A DNA stretch of 64,000 nt from Liriodendron chinense (GCA_003013855.2 ML058484.1:5753344-5817343), one strand, 5' to 3'. Counted from the first letter of the stretch, positions 10,215 through 22,700 are shown. Program-made: numbers and translations. Notes: generated from the sequence alone by a model not told the origin.

Positions 10215-10440
10215 GACCCACACCTTTGGGACAGTGGTAGAGAGATTGAAGATAACCACGTTCCAACAATGAGGTCCTGGCATCCCTTCCCAATGCGTGG
10301 GTGGCTAACATTGAAGTGTGACTTGGAGGTAACTACGTTTCAACAACGAGGTCTTGGCATCCATTCCCAACGCGTCGGTGGCTAACATTGGAGTGTGACT
10401 AACAGTGGTGAGTGTGTGTGCTAACCCAAAAAAAAAAAAA
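10215..10440 (+). mobile_element. Dimeric SINE, family 1
   Basis: It starts GGGACAGTGGTAGAGAG (A-box-like). The core AACGAGGTC..GGCATCC.TTCCCAA, then GTGGCTAACATTG, occurs twice (about 10257-10325 and 10337-10410), followed by GTGTGTGCTAACCC and 12 A. The second core copy makes it a dimer compared with the single-core copies. Confidence 0.75.
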
Positions 10441-10812
10441 CAGTAACTCATCTTGTGGGATCCATACGGGCCCTAAGAAATTGTGAAGTGGCATAGATAT
10501 AACTCAAATCAAACCGTCAAAATTCATGCGCCTCGTTAAAGTGGAAATTCACTCGACGGATGAAAGGCAAAGTAGTCACTGGTTGGATTTCAACAAACTA
10601 ATGCCCACTAATCAAAGGATACAGAAATTCAATCAATCTAATGCAAAATTTGCAGATGATTTGTCTACGTGAATCCCATAACTGGACGGTTTAGATTGAT
10701 TTGATGTGTTCCTCGTGCAAAGTTTCTGAGTGACTGAGTATGAATAATCGTGCAAAGTTTCGGAGTGACTGAGTATGAATAATCACACTCCGTACATGAT
10801 GGTAGTTGTAGG
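10441..10812. other. Intergenic; short 38-bp tandem repeat
   Basis: No gene. CGTGCAAAGTTTC.GAGTGACTGAGTATGAATAATC is repeated in tandem at about 10713-10790. Confidence 0.5.
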
Positions 10813-11348
10813 GGAAGCGGATTGCGTACTGAGTAACTCCGCACGCTAGCGTGCGGAGTAAACTCTGTGGGGCCCACAGTGATTTACATATTTTATCCAC
10901 TCCGTCCATCCATCTTAACAGACAATTTTAAGTATGGTGCCAAAAAATGAAGCAGATCAAAATCTAAAGTGGACCACACCATAAGAAAAGTGAGAACTGA
11001 ATGTCTACCATTGAAAAATTCTCGGAGGACACAGAAGTTTTGGATCAAGCTGATATTTTTGTTTTCCCTTCATCCATATCCATGTGATCTTATGAACAGG
11101 TTGGATGACAAATAAACATCACTTTAGGGCCTGGGAAGGTTTCAACGGTGGAAATCATTATTCCCACTGTTTCCCTGGCATGGTCCACTTAAGATTTGAA
11201 AATGCTTAAATTTTGGGCTCAACCACTAAAATGAGCTGGAAAAACATGTGGACGGAATAGATAAAGCACATACATTCTAGGTGGGCCCAACTGAGTTTAC
11301 TCCGCACGATAAGAGCGTGCGGAGTTACTCCGCACGCAATCCGATTCC
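10813..11348. mobile_element. Hairpin MITE, GGATTGCG subfamily, with 9-bp target duplication
   Basis: Flanked by perfect 9-bp repeats AGTTGTAGG (10804-10812 and 11349-11357). Termini are GGAAGCGGATTGCGTACTG and the complement GGAATCGGATTGCGTGCGG. The left arm continues AAACTCTGTGGGGCCCACAG and TTTTATCCACTCCGTCC, mirrored at the right by ATTCTAGGTGGGCCCAACTG and GACGGAATAGATAAAGC. Nearly the whole 536 bp can fold on itself. The 9-bp duplication fits the Mutator superfamily. Confidence 0.92.
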
Positions 11349-11857
11349 AGTTGTAGGATAAAGCTTATTCTGCGACAGAGGAACCGGCGCCGTCCACGTG
11401 GCCAACACGATCCCTTACTCTCCGGCACGTGCGTAGCACATGACTCCGTGTTGACTCGTAATAGATCTAGCTATGAATTATATGACTCCTGATCGTGGAT
11501 ATGCACAACATACTCGGGTTCCATTTCACACAAGTGGAGCCCATGGTTTAGTGATCAAGGCCATTGCTTTGATGGAAACTTTTGTCAATTGATCATGTCC
11601 CAAACATGTCCTTAATTGGAAGATCCTAGCCACTCATGGACCTCTTTTCTTTGGATGGTGGACCTTCAATTAGGTTTCACATCTTAACCGTCTATTTGGA
11701 AGAAACGGATTTAATTGATAAGATAGCCATTTTGGATACAGTGGGTCACATCAGACCAATGGTCTGGATGACTAGAACATTAGCCCCAGTACACTGGCTG
11801 AAAACCGAGTACACCACTGTATGTATCCTTGGACGGAGGATCCAATGGTACCAAAGG
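11349..11857. other. Intergenic, no gene seen
   Basis: The only open frame (11636-11860) has no recognisable motif and contains generic repeat-like text. Confidence 0.45.
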
Positions 11858-12330
11858 TAGGGCTGTCAATGGCACGGATCAAGATCCGTATCCGATTCGT
11901 ATCCGATCCGATTTAATCGGATTCGGATCAATAATCGGATAATCGGGTCGGATACGGATATCCAAATATGATCCGTTTAATATTCGGGTCGGATTCGGAA
12001 CAACCTTGATCCGGCCCGTTAACGATCCGACCCGATAAAAAAATAAATAAATAAAATAAAATAAAATAAAATAAAATAAAATAAAAACATATGAGAATCT
12101 CTCTCTCTCTCTCTCTTTCTCTCTCTCCTCTCTTGGATATCCGGTCGGATATCGGGTCGGATCATAATCGGATCGGAAACGGATTTCGAAAAATTTAATC
12201 GGGTCGGGTTCGGATCATATACTTGTGATCCGAATCGGATTCGGGTCGGATTCGGGTCGGATATATTCTTAATCGGGTCGGATTCGGATCATCACTGATC
12301 CGGCCCGTATCCAACCCGTTGACAGCCCTA
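11858..12330. mobile_element. hAT-like MITE with 8-bp target duplication
   Basis: 8-bp direct repeats ACCAAAGG (11850-11857 and 12331-12338) flank termini TAGGGCTGTCAATGGCACGG and ...CCGTTGACAGCCCTA. The interior is a dense run of ATCGGGTCGGATTCGGATC-type units on both strands, with an AAATA repeat and (CT)n in the middle. The 8-bp duplication and TAGGGCTGTCAA ends fit non-autonomous hAT elements of plants. Confidence 0.92.
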
Positions 12331-12758
12331 ACCAAAGGTCCGGTACGAGTACAGCGGGTACGCTACTCAGTACTCAACCCACCAAGGAGCTAGGTATGCT
12401 GAGTTCAAAGGGCGCTTCACACGCAGAAACTAAAACATGAGTGGAAGATCAGAACCACTCATCAGGTGATCAATCGGTACAGATCCCATCTCTCAGATCT
12501 TATCATCTGGTGGGGAACTTGGGTACATTGAGTTCCGAGCGATCCTTGGCCAATCATGCCTAAGACGTTTCTAATGCTTCTATGTTTTAAAATATTTTTA
12601 ATCTTACTCATGAATTGAAGTTAGCTTTCTTCTGATATCCTGTTGAGCTTCCTCGTATTCCCGTATAAAGTGTTTTGGAGTTTGGTAACCCCCCTCTTTT
12701 AATAAATTTAAAATTCTCCTATTTTATTTAATAAATTTTTGGTAGCTTGCACTCAATT

Positions 12759-12762
<4 letters not shown>

Positions 12763-12838
<76 letters not shown>
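12763..12838. repeat. AT microsatellite, about 38 units
   Basis: Uninterrupted (AT)n; gives IYIYIY frames on both strands that are not genes. Confidence 0.97.
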
Positions 12839-12841
<3 letters not shown>

Positions 12842-12927
12842 AATATATCTTGTAGCTAAGAAAGAACTCTGGCATAGCATGGCTGGCGATGTAGGCGCTT
12901 GTGAGTCATTGGTTCCAAAAGGAAAAT

Positions 12928-13290
12928 AAGGGGGCGTTTGGATCATAAGCTACTTATGCCTCTAGTAACTTATTTTGATTTCTACTTATTAAACTAAAGT
13001 GATTAAGGGAGCATTTGGATTGTAAGTTACTTAAGATACTTATGTTTCAAGTGGCTAAAAAGTTACTTATAATTAAGTGATCATGAACCAAACTTATCTC
13101 AAATAAGTTACTTATCTACTACTTTAAGTAACTTATTTGATGGTATCTAGACAGATATCTGAAGTAACTTAAACTAAAAAAGTGACTTACAATTTATCAT
13201 AAACTAAACTTACTTATCTCAAATAAGTTACTTATCTACCATTGTAAGGAGAGAAAAAATTTTCTTTGGTGGTATCCAAATGGGCCCCAT
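12928..13290. mobile_element. Nested GTAAGTTACTT MITEs
   Basis: GGGGGCGTTTGGATCATAAG starts a copy that is interrupted after GAAAGTGATTAAG-like text by a second copy starting GGGAGCATTTGGATTGTAAG at 13009. The latter ends near GGTATCCAAATGGGCCCC. The termini (AAGGGGYGTTTGGAT and its complement) resemble hAT-type MITEs. Exact target duplications not resolved. Confidence 0.7.
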
Positions 13291-13347
13291 GGACTAACTG
13301 GCCTTTGAAAGCACTAGCCCATTTTAGATTGGTTCTAAGACTTGTTT

Positions 13348-13560
13348 AAGGGGTGTTTGGATTGTAAGTTACTTAAGCTACTTATGCCTTAAGTCGCTTA
13401 TCTTGATTTCTATTTATCAAATTGAAGTGATTAAATAATTTTAAATAAAAAAGCTAGTTATAATTGATCATAAACCAAATTTAATTACTTATCTCAAATA
13501 AGTTACTTATCTACTGTTGTAAATAGAACAAGTAATTTCTGGTATCCAAAATGGCCCTTA
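13348..13560. mobile_element. GTAAGTTACTT MITE, intact copy
   Basis: Starts AAGGGGTGTTTGGATTGTAA and ends GGTATCCAAAATGGCCCTTA, complementary termini of about 20 bp. The internal text AAGTGATTAAATAATTTTAA matches the copies at 8295 and 12928. Confidence 0.8.
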
Positions 13561-14734
13561 GAAACATATAGAAATGGAAGACTTAAATGTTTCCTTGAGA
13601 CGAACCAATTAGCCGAACATGTAGCCTTTGTGTCCCAAAAGATAAATCCATATATGTAGAGGATTAACAGTAGATCATCCGAAAAATTCACGACCCACCA
13701 TTCAATGAAAAATTTCCTCTCAATGAGCTATTGTAACTAGGTCATTATCATAAAAGCATGCAGTCTAATTCATTGATCCATATTGCCTGTTAGGTCCAAC
13801 ACATGTTTCATGGGCTACCTTGCAAGCATTGTACCAATCCAACAAGTATTGAACATTGATCAACGGCCTTTTAATATGGATGATCAAGATCGTTTACACA
13901 AAATAGGTCCGATCAACAATATAATCCGTTGATTAGTTAGGTCCCACCAAGGATTGCTTATGATCCTTGTGAAGAACCACTTCTGTTAGGCGATCATAGT
14001 CATTCCAACCATAGATGGGGAAAAGGATGACTACAAAAATTAGGGACAAATCAAGGATGCATTGTGTCATTTGATCGAATGAAAGTTGTCCATTGAAACT
14101 ATCCAAATGGACTGATCATGGTTGGTCTGAAGGATGAATAGTTCTAAGTATCTGCCTGGGGTTTAGGCAAATGGCTAGAGTTGTGGGTTTGCTCTCCACA
14201 AACTTGAGTTAAATTACCCTTCTTTGGATTTACCCAATGCACGTGGTTTACGACTGATTGTGTGAATCCGCAGGGATTAGTTTCGCATTAAAAAATGATA
14301 GGGACAACTTGTCATCATAAAATTAAGTGTCACGCCACATAGCCACCGCTACTTTTGGTTTGTAGCACCTCATCCACCACACTCTCCCTTTCTTCGTCCA
14401 TCACACGTCCCACACTTGTGGGGTCCACCTTGTGGACAATATGCGTCTCCTTTAGCCCTACATCAAGGGCTGGCATGTGGGCTTTTACCTATCCTTCATC
14501 TGGGATGGATTTGAAGAAAAATCCTAGGTTGGAATACTGTATGAGTGAAAGAGCAGCTCATTTGATGGAATTTTGATCAGGTAAATCCTAGCAATTGATT
14601 TTAGGTTTTTCTTCTTTAGAAACTTAACAATACATGAACACAGATCCTTATAATTATAAAATTTAATATCTGGGTTTTAAAATTTTTTGTATTCAGCTGC
14701 ATTTTGAAATTTCCAACACATTTGTTTGTAGGGA
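13561..14734. other. Intergenic, no gene seen
   Basis: No exon with family similarity. Short frames such as 14355-14576 lack codon-level or motif support. Confidence 0.45.
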
Positions 14735-14912
14735 GCAGATTAGGTGCAGCCCTGGCCTCATCGAGGATGGTAGGGCCCTTATCATGGGCCCCACCTTGAT
14801 GGATGTATTCTATATCCAGGCCAATGCCCTAAATGATCTGCCAAAACGCATGGTTGGTGTGGATATAGAATACGTTCATCAAGGTGGACTCCACAGTAAG
14901 GTATATTTTCTA
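14735..14912. mobile_element. Short hairpin MITE fragment
   Basis: AGATTAGGTGCAGCCCTGG, then GGGCCCCACCTTGATGGATG, is complementary to CATCAAGGTGGACTCCACAG at the right. The middle of the full-length family is missing (about 180 bp instead of about 530). Its left end resembles the element at 28401. Confidence 0.7.
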
Positions 14913-14929
14913 CGGTGGCAAATGGACCT

Positions 14930-15665
14930 GGACGGCCTCAAGCATGTGCATGTCCAGACCATGGGCTGAGTACTTGAGTCCAGGCCCAAGTCTGGGTGGG
15001 CTCACCGTCCAAATACTCAAGAGCAGCAATGTTAGAAATGATGGGCTGGGTTTGGCTGAATTATTGGCCCATGTCTGGACGAATTAATTAATGGACATAA
15101 AACTACGCCCAGGGCTGAGTTTGGGTCACAACCATTCCCACTGTCCAAATAATCAGCCCATCAGTTTGGCCCACCCGAACTAGGGCCTCAATAAGCCGTC
15201 CCGGGTCTTGGAAATGGCTCGCTTCTGACCAGGCTAGGGCTGGAATACTAGGACCGAACCAGGCCTAAATTTAAGCCTGTTTATCAATGGGCGGGGCTCG
15301 GTTATGTCTAGAGCTTGTCAGCCCGACCTGGCCGGTTATCTGGGGTTTCAAGGGCATCCTTGTCATATATCATGCATGATGGGGCCACCTAATGAATAAT
15401 CCACATCTTGCGGAAAATAAGTGGCCAAACTCAGGCTTATGACAGAGTCAGATCAGATGGTGCATAATCATCATGGACCCAGTTCGTAACTGTTTGTTTA
15501 GTCCTGCCATGCACCCAGACCAGGCTCGAGTCCAGGATTTACTATGTGACCATGCTTGGACAGACCTTGGACCGGCCCCTTGACAGCACTAGGCCAAATT
15601 CAGCCATAAGCGGGCTTGATTTGGGCCGGGCCAGGACCAGTCCAGCCCTTTTACCACCCCATAAA
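14930..15665. repeat. GGCCCAGGCCTGG-rich low-complexity element
   Basis: Compositional repeat of GGCCCAGCCC / AGGCCTGG-type words, ending TCCAGCCCTTTTACCACCCCA at about 15641-15661, which looks like the end of a hAT-type MITE. TTGACAGCACTAGG at 15580 is shared with 34912-34925. Boundaries unclear and possibly two overlapping elements. Confidence 0.45.
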
Positions 15666-15779
15666 ATAATTTTCCCTGATGTGCTGTAATTTAAGTGGGC
15701 CATTTTTCAGCAATCAAAACAGTTGATATTATTGGCCCAATATTAAAGGCCCGTGTAGCAAAGTTTGAAGAATCTTAAC

Positions 15780-16620
15780 CCTCCTATTGTGGGTAATTCC
15801 GGGCTAGTCCCACTTGCTCTGGAGAAGGCCCACAAGCCCAGGAGGCCTGCTTATAAGTGCTCAATAAAACCCTAAGCTGAGGGCTTAATGGGCCGATCTA
15901 CGAGACCTATAGTATAAGGTTGACTACCGCTAGATCTTCTACTATGGACGCCATCTGTAGGAGCATGAGCTAAATGCAAAACTCGCAACCTCGGCCTCCG
16001 TCCAGTCGGAAGCCGAGGTAATATCTATGAGTGCGCCCCTTGCGCTAAGAGGTCCTGGCTGTCATCCTAGGCAACTTCTTCTCATAAGATGGGCCTACAA
16101 TTAGATAGAAACGTGTAAGGGAGGAGCTTGGGCATCAAGCTCCACGAACCGAGTCGATCAGATCAGCTACTGCCGAAAAGGTGTGTGACAAGTCCAGGGA
16201 TGATCTGCCAATTCGGACCAAATAGACATCCAACCCTATCTTAGCTGGATATCTCTCCTGTCATTACAATTTATAACTCCCATCCTACTATGAATCTCCT
16301 AATATATCCTAGATTGTCTCTACCTCTTAATAGATAGTCGGAACCTGTAAATAGAGACACCACTATAGGATGAGGTATGTGATTCTACACACTCAACCTC
16401 CCTTACGTTCGTCCTACCCGCCTGCCTCAGGCAACCGAGAGTCCATTGCTGGATACTGGCACCTCCCCTTTACCCTTGCCTGCTACTCTATACAGGTTCG
16501 ACAATCGTCATTGGAGCATTTATTCACTTCACCTCTTCACCTCCTACCATAAGGACCATCAGGCCTGAGCCGACCTCATCCGTTGTCCAAATCTAAGTGA
16601 CAACACCTCCAATAGGTAGC
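15780..16620. mobile_element. Degenerate LTR-retrotransposon remnant
   Basis: ACTATGGACGCCATCTGTAG at about 15940-15960 resembles the TGGCGCCGTCTGTGGGAA junction beside LTRs of plant Gypsy elements. CTGTAAATAGAGACACC at about 16347 resembles an LTR TATA/leader. No protein domain is readable. Call rests on text resemblance only. Confidence 0.35.
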
Positions 16621-16847
16621 CAACCATCAGATGGTTAAGAAAAAATGAAACAGCGGTAGCATCCACCCAAAAAGAAGTTAAAACTATGGGTGGGTGCAAC
16701 TCAAGTGGGTAGGGCCAGGTTGAGGGTCAGCTCAGGCTCAACCCAACCTCAAAAGCACCCAATCTACAACCTGACCCACCCGAATTTCAATCCGAGCTAC
16801 CCAGCCCAAATATTCCAATTAGAAGTCCTCTCTATGCTGAGTTTTAT

Positions 16848-17310
16848 CGCACTTTTGTGAACTCTGTTGGGCCCACCGTGAATGTATGTGGTTTATCCAG
16901 GCCGTCCATCCATTTTTCCAGCTCATTTTAGAAATTGAACCCAAAATCGAAGAATATCCAAACCTGAAGTGGACCACACCACAGGAAACAGTGGGAATAA
17001 TGATTTCCACTGTTGAAACCTTGCTAGGGCCCACAGTGATGTTTATTTGTCATCCAACCTGTTCATAAGATCACAAAGATATGGATAAATGGAAAAAAGA
17101 AATATCAGCTTGATCCAAAACTTCTGTGGCCCCCAATAAATTTTCAACGGTAAACATTCACTTCACACTTCTTCCTATGGTGTTGTCCACTTGAGATTTC
17201 GATATGCTTCATTTGTTTCCTCAAGACATAAAATTAACTGGTATAATAGATGGACGGAGTGGATAGAGTACAAAAATTACGGTGGACCCCACAGTTTACC
17301 CAAATGCTCT
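16848..17310. mobile_element. Hairpin MITE of the GGGCCCACC-core family
   Basis: Left AACTCTGTTGGGCCCACCG, GGTTTATCCAGGCCGTCC; right GACGGAGTGGATAGAG, ACGGTGGACCCCACAGTTT. The middle (CTAGGGCCCACAGTGATGTT, then TGATCCAAAACTTCTGTGG) is the family core. Target duplication not seen. Confidence 0.82.
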
Positions 17311-18564
17311 ACAACACCTATTCTCCTCATCAAGTAAAACCCAGAAACTCTGTGGAGCCCACCATGTTCTATATTTCAAATCACTCCGTCCATCGGTTTC
17401 CGTCCTCAATTATAGGCCCTGAAGAAACAAATTAGCCTTATATATAACTTAGGTGGGCCACATTAATGGAGATGAGATGCCAGCCGTAGGTTTGCGTGTA
17501 GGGTCACCATTGTAGACGATTCCGGTCCCAAAATCTTTCTCAAATTTCGTAATCCAGACCGTCTATTGTTGGGTCCCACAATGGATGGACGATGTGCCCA
17601 AATATCTCGTAGTAAAGGACGCTATCCCCGATCTTTGTACCCTTTTCATATGCACCGTTGATGTGTTTCTTTTCTCAACCATGCATTTCTAGGCCACAAA
17701 AATGAAAGTATAGAATTCTATCGAAGTTATTTCTGACAATGACCTACCCACGGTGGACCTCAACGTATCAACGGTCTAGATTACTGAAACAAAGTCCCCA
17801 CTATCAGAACTAAAAACCCGAGCATATTATGGGAACCTAGGGCCCTGTACCAGAGGAATTATACAACACGTACGTGGGCCGTATCTTTGCAGTCTACCAA
17901 TTTTCCAATTCTCACAATCCAAACCGTTGGTCCATCTTCTCCCATCGTGAATGGACAGTGCCTAAAAGATTTTATTGAATAGGACAATCGTAACCGTCCG
18001 ATTAACAAGAGAAATATAATAAAAGTTCACATACAACGAAAAGACATCCCTACTATTAGTTAGCACCTTTATATCCTTGATATTTTAGGTGCATGCTCCA
18101 TCTACGGTGGGACCCAGCAGACCAATGGTTGGGATTACAGTGTAATGTCCTCGTGCCCGCTCCTCGAGCCGCGTATCCTAATCATACATCGCTAGTCTTT
18201 TGTTGTGTTAGCACTATTTTGAGAATGGTGGTGACTCAGTCTCCCCATAAGCGGCACTTATATCCAGACCGTTAAAAATATGAGTGCCATTGTGGATGGA
18301 TCATATCTCTAATAAATGTAAAACAAGCCAACTAATGGCTATAAAATGGATGGTTGTAAATAGAATAGACAGTGATTCAAATTTCAAGGAAAAAAAAAGA
18401 TGATTAGTATTATTATCTCGGTACAATTTTCGGTCTGTGCTCTATCCACATTTGTTTAAACGATTTTTACGGTCTGGATTGCAGTAAAATTGTGCCATGT
18501 GTATGGTGGAGAAGCCACTAACATTTTTAAAATAGTGATAAACTAACACACCAGTCATGACCGT
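17311..18564. other. Intergenic; degenerate MITE fragments
   Basis: Fragments such as CTCTGTGGAGCCCACCATG (17348) and AGGTGGGCCACATT (17450) are relics of hairpin MITEs. Nothing coding is recognisable. Confidence 0.5.
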
Positions 18565-18573
18565 AAATACAAG

Positions 18574-19612
18574 GGAAGCGGATTGCGTAATGAGTAACTC
18601 AGTACGCTAAGCGTACTGAGTAAACTCTGTGGGGTCCACCTTAATTTATCTATTTTATCCACTCCGTCCATCCATTTTAGCATATACTTTTAGGACTTTA
18701 TGCCAAAAATTAAGCATATCTAAAGCTCAAGTGTACCACACCATAAGAAACAGTATGAATTGAATTGTATACTGTTGAAAATTTCTTGAGGGCTATAAAA
18801 GCTTTGGATCAAGCTTCTATTTGTATTTTCCCTTCATCCATGTCTGTGTGATCTTATGAACAGGTTGGATGACAAATAAACATCACGGTGGGCCCTAGAA
18901 AGGTTTCAACGGTGGAAATCATTACTCCCACTATTTACTGTGGTATGGTCCACTCGAGCTTTGGATACGTTTCAATTTTGGTCGAAACCCGTAAACCGAG
19001 CTTGAAAAACGTATGAACGGCGTGGATAAACCACATACATTCACAGTGGGCCCAACTGAGTTTACTCAGGATAAAAGCGTAATAAGTAACTCGGTACGCA
19101 ATCCGATTCCATCCGGCAAGGAGTAAACTAGCGTGCGGAGTAAACTCTGTGGGCCCACAGTGATTTACGGATTTTATCCACTCCGTCCATCCATCTTAGC
19201 AGAAAATTTTAAGTATGGTGCCAGAAAATGAAGCATATAAAAATCTAAAGTGGACCACACCATAAGAAAAGTGTGAACTCAATGTCTACCATTGAAAAAT
19301 TCTCGGAGGACAAAGAAGTTTTGGATCAAGCTGATATTTGTGTTTTCCCTTCATCCATATCCATGTGATCTGGATGACGAATAAACATCACTGTAGGGCC
19401 TGGGAAGGTTTCAACGGTGGAAATCATTATTCCCACTGCTTCCGTGGCATGGTCCACTTGAGATTTGAATATGCTTAAATTTTGGGCTCAACCACTGAAA
19501 TGAGATGGAAAAACATATGGACGGAATAGATCAAGCACATACATTCTAGGCGGGCCCAACTGAGTTTACTCCGCACGATAACTCCGCACGCAATCCGATT
19601 CCATCCGATTTC
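18574..19612. mobile_element. Head-to-tail dimer of GGATTGCG hairpin MITEs upstream of purM
   Basis: Two units lie inside one pair of 9-bp direct repeats AAATACAAG (18565-18573 and 19613-19621). Unit 1 (18574 to about 19108) starts GGAAGCGGATTGCGTAATGA and ends CGCAATCCGATTCC. Unit 2 (about 19125-19602) lacks its outer left terminus, starts AAACTAGCGTGCGGAG and ends ACGCAATCCGATTCC, plus ten extra bases. Both carry the full core of the copy at 10813-11348. The right target repeat ends only 82 bp before the purM start codon. Confidence 0.88.
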
Positions 19613-19621
19613 AAATACAAG

Positions 19622-19703
19622 GAACGCCCGACTTTTTCCGTCTCTCTCTCTCTCTCTGTTTTCGCTTTTCCTTTGCCTTTCCCTTTCCCTTTCTCTGCCC
19701 GCC
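19622..19703 (+). promoter_or_regulatory. purM 5' leader with CT tract
   Basis: Between the MITE target duplication and the ATG lie 82 bp: CGACTTTTTCCGTC, (TC)n at about 19640-19657, and pyrimidine-rich TTCCTTTGCCTTTCCC. Such CT-rich leaders are common in plant 5' UTRs. No TATA box is seen in this short stretch, so the core promoter either lacks TATA or lies within the MITE. Confidence 0.5.
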
Positions 19704-22700
19704 ATGAATACGAGCTTGGGGTCGAGGGCAGAGCTCTTCAATAGCGTCGCTGCTGCTGCTGTTTCTCACAAACCCATCTCTGTAAAATCCCTTCTCTTCA
19801 AACCCAACACCCTATTTCATAGCTTCCCCAAAAGACTCCACCTTTTATCCCTATCTTCTTCTCCTGCTGCTACTTCTTCTGCCAATAGAAGAATCAGAAC
19901 AACCTCAGAAATCTCGTGTTCTAAAATCGAAGAAACTGTTGGGGGTCTCACTTACAAGGATGCCGGCGTCGATATTGACGCTGGGTCCGAGCTCGTCCGC
20001 AGGATTGCCAAGATGGCCCCTGGGATCGGAGGGTTTGGAGGGCTTTTCCCTTTGGGTACTCTCTCTCTCTCTCTCTCTCTCCCTCTCTCTCCCTCTCTCT
20101 ATCTATCTATCTCCCCCATTGCTATTTCTATTTTTGAGTTATTTATTTTGAAGCGGAATTTGAAGCTATTTTGTACTCAGAAACTATATTGCACACTATA
20201 CTCTGGTTTCCAGTTCTGACTAGTGGGGGCCTATGCTTGGGTAATGTAGGCCGTTGGTCTGTTGCATCACGCATGGCACCAGTGCCAAAGTGTCTTGAGT
20301 CTAGCATGGCAAACTTAAAAAATCTAGGCATGGGGAACTTCCGTACACAAATAAATCATCATCATAATCTAAGCCTCATCCCAACTAATTGGGGTCGGCT
20401 ACATGAATCCTTTTCTGCCATTCCACTCTATCAGGGCCCATAACTTCAGTTAGACCATAGGTCATTGAGTATTTTCTTACTACCTCCACTCATGTCCTTT
20501 TAGGCCTTCCCCTTGCCCTTTTAGAGCCTTTAATTTTTAACAACTCAGTCCTATGCAGCTCAGTTCTTGGTCTCCATTGCAAACTATGACTAAACCATCT
20601 TGGTCTACTTTTCCTCATCTTATTACTTATTGGTTCTACTCCTAAGTTCCCTCAAATGCATTCATTTCTAACTTTCTCTTTCCTTGTCTTGCCACTAATC
20701 CATCTCAACATCCTCATTTCAGCTACACTCAACTCATCCTATGAACATGTTGTTCCTTAACTGCCCAACATTCTATCCTATAAAGTTGGCTGGTCTTATA
20801 TGTATCCTATAAAATTTCCGTCTCACTTTGAGTGGTACACAATGATCACATAAAACTCCGGAGGCACATCTCTATTTCATCCACCCCGCTTGAATTCTGT
20901 GGGCAACATCCTTCTCAATCTCTCCACTCATGAATTATTAACCCAAGATATTGAAAATGGTCATTAAATAATAATTTCATTAAATAAATAAAATAATGAA
21001 AATAATTTCATTAAATAAATAAAAATAAATAACACAATGACGAACGCCATTAGAAAGAACGTTCACATAGTTTAATGGAAACAAAATACTAGTAGTTTAA
21101 ACTAACAAGTAATTGCTTAATAGAAATACGAAAATCACGGGATATTCATCCCTGGAAATAGTAGTTTTTATGAACATCACTCTGTTTATTAAAATATTAC
21201 AATCCAAACAAAAGAACAAAAAGAATGACAAAGCTTGTACGTTTTTGTTATATGGTTCTTGGTACATGTAATGGAAAATAAATTGCAATCTAGAGGGAGA
21301 GAGGATATCCTTATGGGCTCAAGGGACAAAGAATGGAGGTAGGCTCAAGAACAAGGTAATTTCTTCAAGTACAAGAGAATGGAGGCAAGCTCAAGGTTAA
21401 GAGTGAGAGATCTTTGGCTTGACAAGAGAAATTTAATAACAAAAAAGAAATCAAAGAAGGTGACATGAAATCTTTGTTCAGAAAATATGTTTGGACACCG
21501 TAAAGTTTCCAACACGTGGCACTTTTCAATGACATCCTAGGATACTTTCTATACAAATTTTGAAGTATCGTGTTGTGTCCAGGAGTGTCCAAGTGTCCCC
21601 TGGTGTCGGCACGATAAAAACCTATGAAGTAGAAGTCTGTAGGCGAGACTGTTGGGAAGTGAACTCCTTAGCAGGTGCGCATGCCATGGAAGGTGTATCT
21701 AGACACTTGTAATTGGTATTGTCTATGCAATGCCATAACAGATGGCTGCTGTCTTTCTCATTTTTAGGGTGCATTTGGTCATACCATTTATCATGAATCT
21801 CATGATATTGCACCAGCTTAGACTAATTAATCATGAAATTTCATGATATTTGGTGCAATGAAACACACCCTTAATAAAAAAAAAAAAATTTGAAGCTTGA
21901 CCCTTAATAAAATTTGTCTTTGTGCCAACTAGAAAATTACAAAATAGTGAAGCACTTGATGGTTCCATGTAGAAGGCCTCCTTGGAAGAACATCAGGTGT
22001 TTGAAGAGATTTTATTGAGAAGTTTCTTCTGTAACAATGGACACTTCTAGGGGTGGATGGGCAATTGAAATGGTATTTTTACTGCAAAAATGCAATTACC
22101 ATGTAACAACCGATCTAGTTGAGTTTCCTAAGTATATAATCAGCACATTTTTCCATTTCACCAATATTTTTACCATTATTCAGAGGGTCGATTCACTTTC
22201 AATTGTCTTCTCTCTTTCAATTAATAATCAATATTAATTTTCAGAAAAGGCTTATGTCGATTACTGTTTGTTAGCGACAGATTGCTAATGAAGTGCTCCA
22301 TTTTCCATGAACAGGGGATTCGTACCTTGTTGCAGGTACAGATGGTGTGGGGACCAAACTCAAGCTTGCTTTTGAGACTGGGATCCATGAGACTATTGGG
22401 ATTGATCTGGTATAATATGGACGATCTCTTATACCCAATAGTAATTGATGTAAGTATTAAGTAACACTTAATAGTGTATCATTTCAGGTAGCTATGAGTG
22501 TGAATGACATTGTTACTTCCGGAGCAAAACCACTATTCTTCCTTGATTACTTTGCTACAAGTCATCTTGATGTGGATCTTGCTGAGAAGGTACATCTGTT
22601 TGTTGTTGTTCTTTTTCTTCATGGTCAGAGTCCATGGATGATGTTCTTTCCAACTCCATCTGTCTTATTTTGATCTTGTTACTAGCAATAGTTCCAAAAT

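Noticed and set aside
12728..12946. IYIYIY frames on both strands
   Set aside because: Translation of the (AT)n microsatellite.
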